Assembly: GCF_022458985.1 (NCBI RefSeq)
Contig: NC_061772.1
Location: 26,099,501 to 26,163,500 of the forward strand
Direction: 5' to 3'
DNA length: 64,000 nt
Origin: Mugil cephalus
Taxonomy: Eukaryota > Chordata > Actinopteri > Mugiliformes > Mugilidae
Shown: one piece after another, positions 61,801 to 64,000 of the stretch
Layout of the letters: the number at the start of each line of letters is the position of its first letter
Numbering within the stretch: position 1 is the stretch's first letter
Position numbers and translations under genes: made by a program
Notes under the pieces: generated by a model
The model's input: only the letters and a program-made list of their open reading frames with translations
Database searches by the model: none
Told to the model about the DNA's origin: nothing

Positions 61801-64000
61801 TTCCCGTCCTCAGGCGTCCCCCGGAGCCTCGCTGCCGGTCAAGGCCTCCGGGTGAGAGTCGCAGCTCCATGCTTTTTTTAAAAAAATTTTCTTTGGTGAA
61901 AAATAACATCGTAGCTCGTTTAGGAAGCACAGTTACAGATTCACATTATTGCTCAAGACTTTTTAGTCTTAGTCTGGTCTGGTCTAGTCTCCTAGGAAGA
62001 AGAAAAGCAGAGACACTCTTGTTTACTGCCGCACAGATATCCGTTATGCGGTTTGACAGGTGGGCTTCATTAACTCGATAATCGAATGTGGTTAACCTCC
62101 CCCCTCCTCTCCCGAAGCATGTGTTGTAATCCCTGTGGGACCCCTCATAACTCTGCCGGCTCTGCCTCACACACCTGAGGGCTGTAATAATCTCAAACTG
62201 TACTCCTTCCTTGAGCACATATTTCTTTTTTCTTTTTTTTCTTTTCTGCTTTGCTCTACACGCCTCCTATCTGTTTCACGTTCGCTCACAGCTGCTGCTC
62301 TTGTCGGTGCTGATCTTTACACATCGTCTCTTCCTTTATTTATTTATTTTTTTATAATGCTGTTCCCAGACCACAGTGCTCGCTGAGTTTTTTCTTTTCT
62401 CTTCCACGTCTAAAGGCACGTCTTTTGATATCTTGTTATCGCATCACACGACATCAGATTCGGTTCCCTTCACCTCGGACTCTGCGCCTGTGGGCGGGCC
62501 AGACCCCCCCCCCCCACCATGCCCCCCCCCCGTCACGGTCGCCCCTCACCAGGGGGCTTTCGGTCAATCTTTCCACATCGTCGGGTATTTTACGGCACTG
62601 TGGACCGTCTAAGCCCTCATCACACTGGTTATCCCCTCTCAGACTCCCCCGGGCCGGCTCCAGCCACGCACCCTCACTATTGCCTCACAACTCATGATAA
62701 GCACATGATGTGAGAATGGCCATGGCTCAGGTATTAGCTCAGACAAAAAAAAAACAGAGAGACAAAGGGATAATGGCAAACTTGTTGAACATTTTCTATT
62801 GTGCTGCGATTATTCCTTTTGTGGAAAGATCATGCAGTAACGCCTGTTATTGTGATATTTTGCGACAATTCTTCTTTCAAATCTAGACATTTTCTGCGTC
62901 CTACATATAAACCTTGTGACCTCCAGTGTATTTCTGACACACCTAGACATTTGTTCCTCCTTACGCGGCCGCCAGATGCCGTAATCCAATATAATCTGCG
63001 CACTTTTGCCAAACGACCACTCCTAAAACATACACATACAAAGCATTTTACTCCCCGTGTTTGCTTTCGTTGTTTTTTCTGAGCGCCGACTCTCATGAAG
63101 CAGCTCTTCATCCACATTTGTGGAGTCATGATTCCTTTCACATGTATTTTATGTAAAAAGAACGGAAATTATCACAGTGTTTGATTCTCTGAGGTATTAA
63201 TGTGTAACGCTCCTGTTCTTCATCTCGCTCGCCTCTCTTAACCTTTGCTCACTCTCATTTCCGTCTCTTAACCTCCTCTCTGCTCCTCTCTTTGATAGAT
63301 GTAGTCCATTTGTTAACAGACTATATATAGATATATATATAGTAGTTGTGTTCATATTGGATCACAGCAGTTCCTGCTCCAATGTGCTGTAACCTCTTTT
63401 ATTTCGTGTTTTTCTTTGTCAGCTAAACTTTTGATTAGAGAACAAATTGCTACCCCACATGTACTCTCTCTGGAAAGATGGAGGAAGCTGCAAAACCCTG
63501 CTGGGAACCTCAGCTTCTCTTCTCTTCTCTTCTCTTCTCTTCTCTTCTCTTCTCTTCTCTTCTCTTCTCTTCTCTTCTCTTCTCTTCTCTTCTCTTCTCT
63601 ACAGGGGGACTGAAATCCACGCTGAAGTACTCTCAGCTCTTTCCCCTCGTTTCCTCTCGACTCTCAAACGACGTCCAACGCAGCCCCCGACTTTTCCAGA
63701 CGATAACGTGTTGAAATGATTGCGCTCCCTCTGCAATCCTCAGCCTTTCCTTGATCCCTCCTTGTCTGTCCCACAGATGCGTTCGAGGCTCTGATGAGGC
63801 AGGCGGAGAATCACACCAACGCCGTCCTCCAGGAGTCCTTCCGCCACATGGCTGATCAGGCCATGGGCGCCGTGCGGGAGCTCTTCACCGACATCGGCCT
63901 CTTCCTGCTGGGCTCCGAGCTCAGCGTTGATGAACTGGTGCAGCGGTTCTTCGACGCCCTCTTCCCAGTGGTCTACGGTCACCTCATCAACCCGGGCCGC
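34701..64000 (+). CDS. gpc5: Glypican-5, first three coding exons (partial, introns included)
   Basis: Exons 34701-34851, 38306-38467 and 63777 to the edge join in phase to encode the first 179 residues of about 570 in the family. Residues 1-21 form a signal peptide. The glypican cysteines begin with C26 (NKCDEV), C57 (DLQVC) and the C64-C65 pair (NLTCCTKKMEEKY). Strong family blocks are KMEEKYQ, LISRNVAAFQ, QAEN, ELFTDIGLFL, RFFDALFPVVY and HLINPG. The residues fit glypican-5 better than other glypicans, for example GSDLQVC and SSLKLLISRN. Glypicans are GPI-anchored heparan sulfate proteoglycans modulating Hedgehog, Wnt and other ligands; the Ser-Gly attachment sites and GPI signal lie beyond the window. 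Position directly after miR-17-92 supports gpc5. Which teleost gpc5 paralogue this is cannot be settled here. Confidence 0.92.
34852..37596 (+). other. gpc5 intron 1, left part
   Basis: No gene seen. It contains (GCT)n at 35718-35744, (CCT)n at 36470-36508 and several A or T runs. Open frames across the (CCT)n tract are low-complexity artefacts. Confidence 0.6.
37597..38027 (-). mobile_element. Tc1/mariner-like element, copy B
   Basis: Same family as 25241-25696 in reverse orientation. It keeps CAGTTTGGGATCTAGTGACT (reverse of the transposase-like SLDPKL block) and ends near GTCTGATCGGTGTG. It is decayed and non-coding, and lies about 280 bp before gpc5 exon 2. Confidence 0.7.
38306..38467 (+). 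CDS. gpc5: gpc5 exon 2
   Basis: A 162-base exon between a CTCCCTCAG acceptor and a GTACCG donor, phase 1 at both ends. It encodes SDLQVCTTKNLTCCTKKMEE and on to LLISRNVAAFQ. It contains three conserved cysteines and an N-linked sequon NLT next to the Cys pair. Confidence 0.97.
38468..40107 (+). other. gpc5 intron 2, first part
   Basis: No exon recognised. GT-rich run at 38628-38652 and a C-rich tract with CCCCACCCCACC at 39723-39761. Confidence 0.4.
40108..40184 (-). mobile_element. Tc1/mariner-like fragment, copy C
   Basis: A short remnant with GTGTCACTGCTATGGGTCTA and the terminal TTTTAATGTTGTGGCTGATC, matching the right end of copies B and E. Confidence 0.55.
40378..40970 (-). mobile_element. 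hAT-like miniature element (copy 3), with ends
   Basis: The fullest copy of the family at 8181 and 23166, in reverse orientation. It starts CATTGGTTTTCAAC and ends AAAGACCCCTG. Flanks GTTTAGAG (40370-40377) and GTTTACAA (40971-40978) match at 6 of 8 positions, fitting an aged 8-bp hAT duplication. No transposase frame is present. Confidence 0.7.
40979..44409 (+). other. gpc5 intron 2, no gene recognised
   Basis: Unremarkable intronic DNA. The segment 42050-42140 has TTAATTATGAG and looks less repetitive than its neighbours. It cannot be called functional from one genome. Confidence 0.4.
44416..45300. mobile_element. Foldback DNA element with long inverted arms
   Basis: The 885-bp element begins GGTCCGTGTATGTTTTTGGT and ends with the inverse CCAAAACATGCACGGACC. 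It is flanked by exact AAAGAG copies (44410-44415 and 45301-45306). The arms run about 285 bp each (44416-44700 and about 45010-45300). They keep recognisable pairing such as GCAACCGGAAGTT near 44643 against AACTTCCGGTTGC near 45052. The unpaired middle is about 310 bp and holds no transposase. It is a miniature foldback-type element of unknown superfamily. A 6-bp duplication is not diagnostic, and a longer imperfect duplication (as in MULEs) cannot be excluded. Confidence 0.8.
45307..47251 (+). other. gpc5 intron 2, no gene recognised
   Basis: No exon or RNA gene seen. The DNA is largely single-copy in appearance within this window. Confidence 0.4.
47252..47611 (+). mobile_element. Tc1/mariner-like element, copy D
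   Basis: It shares with copy A the transposase-derived block CTAGATCCCAAACTGATCAA and the terminal GGTCATAATGTTATGCCTCA. The left terminus is eroded (CTGTCAGGAGAAGTAAATAA). Non-coding. Confidence 0.72.
47811..48050 (-). repeat. LINE 3' tail
   Basis: The plus strand shows AGAATTATTAGAATTAGAAA, then CCTTTACTTGTCCCATAATG. This is the reverse of a fish LINE 3' end with its short tandem tail. The copy is 5'-truncated and non-coding. Confidence 0.6.
49168..49310 (+). repeat. Dispersed fish repeat (copy 2)
   Basis: It matches 24576-24720: CCATTGACTGTTTATACTAT, GACGTCACCCATTGGATTCT and CGCCATGTTGGATGAGCTTT. Same orientation as copy 1 but shorter. Confidence 0.65.
49830..50309 (+). mobile_element. 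Tc1-like deletion derivative, copy 1
   Basis: The termini TACACTACCGGTCAAAAGTT and ACCTTTGACCAGTTGTGTA are imperfect inverted repeats of a Tc1 type. The body keeps the 3' half of a decayed transposase (CTAGACTTTAACCTCATGGA, from a DLNP-like block) and a 3' non-coding part. No open transposase remains. A second copy with the same left deletion joint lies at 52251. Confidence 0.75.
50746..50774 (+). repeat. (CA)n microsatellite
   Basis: About 14 CA units in gpc5 intron 2, preceded by a CT-rich tract. Confidence 0.9.
51081..51103 (+). repeat. Poly(A) run
   Basis: An uninterrupted A run of about 23 bases in the plus strand, without a recognisable retroposed gene in front of it. Confidence 0.85.
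52251..52712 (+). mobile_element. Tc1-like deletion derivative, copy 2
   Basis: It matches 49830-50309 over most of its length: CAGTATCCTCTGGTATAGTT, CTAGACTTTAACCCCATGGA and AAATCAGACAAAGAT. It has a different extra segment (52580-52650) and lacks the right inverted end. Confidence 0.7.
53385..53650. repeat. Dispersed repeat with CAGTTTATTTATAAAGCAC
   Basis: The words GTTTATTTATAAAGCACTAT, AAAATGCTGTACAGTAAAAT and TGAGTTTTAAGAAGAGCTTT form a block often seen in fish genomes, probably the 3' part of a LINE or a SINE. Class uncertain. Confidence 0.5.
54240..54520. promoter_or_regulatory. Candidate conserved non-coding element
   Basis: This stretch is free of simple repeats, has balanced composition and holds several transcription-factor-like words: ACAATGG and CTTTTGTT (SOX-type), and TGTAATTATCC (homeodomain-type). 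It stands out from the repeat-rich intron. The call is based on texture alone and needs comparison with other fish. Confidence 0.25.
55404..56297 (+). repeat. 0.9-kb polypyrimidine (CCTTT)n satellite tract
   Basis: The plus strand is almost entirely C and T, starting with regular CCTTT units and passing into diverged units with GATCTTTCC and CATTTCC spacers. The complementary strand is polypurine. It yields long false open frames of Lys/Glu/Gly/Arg on the minus strand and Phe/Ser/Pro on the plus strand. Mirror symmetry makes triplex (H-DNA) structure possible. Confidence 0.95.
58076..58310 (-). mobile_element. Tc1/mariner-like element, copy E
   Basis: Ends TACACCGATCATAACATTGC and GTTGTGGCTGATTGGTGTA are near-inverse. 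The middle of the parent element, including the transposase-derived block, is deleted, leaving 235 bp. This makes it the most compact copy. Confidence 0.75.
58766..58864. repeat. (TA)n-rich palindromic microsatellite
   Basis: Runs of TA with short CA/TG interruptions, able to fold back on itself. It produces false open frames of Tyr and Ile on both strands. Confidence 0.9.
60804..61146 (-). mobile_element. Tc1/mariner-like element, copy F
   Basis: Ends CACACCGATCAGGCATAACA and GTGGCAGATCGGTGTA. On the minus strand a corrupted transposase block, PPNSLDPKLIKYQCDDPQRS, is still readable. Same family as copies A to E. Confidence 0.8.
61147..63510 (+). other. gpc5 intron 2, last part
   Basis: No exon recognised. 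A terminal scrap of the Tc1/mariner-like family is at 61663-61694 (ATACACCATAACATTATGAC). C-rich runs occur at 62505-62530. Confidence 0.4.
63512..63600 (+). repeat. (TTCTC)n pentanucleotide repeat near gpc5 exon 3
   Basis: About 18 perfect TTCTC units, pyrimidine-only on the transcribed-sense strand. The array ends 176 bp before the exon 3 acceptor. Confidence 0.95.
63777..64000 (+). CDS. gpc5: gpc5 exon 3 (cut by window edge)
   Basis: The acceptor is TGTCCCACAG at 63767-63776. The frame continues from exon 2 with DAFEALMRQAENHTNAVLQE and reaches HLINPGR at the edge without a stop. An N-linked sequon NHT is conserved with human NYT. The exon is GC-rich compared with the surrounding intron. 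Confidence 0.97.

Noticed and set aside
63512..63600. CRISPR-like regular array
   Set aside because: It is a pure pentanucleotide microsatellite without spacers, in a vertebrate genome.

Overview
The window is a piece of a teleost fish chromosome. It carries two split vertebrate genes and a vertebrate microRNA cluster, in a background rich in fish-type transposons (Tc1/mariner, hAT miniature elements, Rex1/L2-like LINE tails, Ty3/Gypsy) and microsatellites. The species cannot be named from the sequence. The repeat mix suggests, but does not prove, a percomorph-type fish.

Layout. (1) 0.7-5.7 kb: a decayed Ty3/Gypsy LTR retrotransposon on the minus strand, with two LTRs and remnants of gag, protease, RT/RNase H and integrase. 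(2) 5.7-16.3 kb: no host gene recognised; a hAT-type miniature element with a perfect 8-bp target duplication (9.0 kb), a dead Tc1 element interrupted by a LINE tail (13-14.7 kb) and a LINE RT fragment (14.7-15.5 kb). (3) 16.3-24.4 kb: a complete five-exon ephrin-B gene on the plus strand, best matching ephrin-B2 (efnb2, probably the b paralogue), 329 aa from the preferred start. (4) 24.4-30.8 kb: intergenic DNA with two repeat copies and one CpG-rich patch. (5) 30.8-33.6 kb: the complete miR-17-92 cluster in the canonical order 17, 18a, 19a, 20a, 19b, 92a, inside a putative host transcript with a CpG-rich promoter, a first exon, a last exon and a poly(A) signal. (6) 34.7 kb to the window end: the first three coding exons of glypican-5 (gpc5), with a 25-kb second intron full of transposon copies; the gene runs off the right edge.

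How the parts relate. Ephrin-B2 is a membrane-bound ligand for Eph receptors in vascular and neural patterning. Glypican-5 is a GPI-anchored heparan sulfate proteoglycan. The miR-17-92 cluster sits just upstream of glypican-5, as it does in mammals. In human, EFNB2 lies on the same chromosome arm (13q33) but megabases away from MIR17HG and GPC5 (13q31), so the tight linkage here is a notable local arrangement.

Novelty. No undescribed enzymatic or defence system was found. The most interesting unnamed structures are an 885-bp foldback element with about 285-bp inverted arms and a 6-bp target duplication (44416-45300), a 0.9-kb polypyrimidine tract in the glypican intron, and a possible conserved non-coding element near 54.25-54.52 kb.
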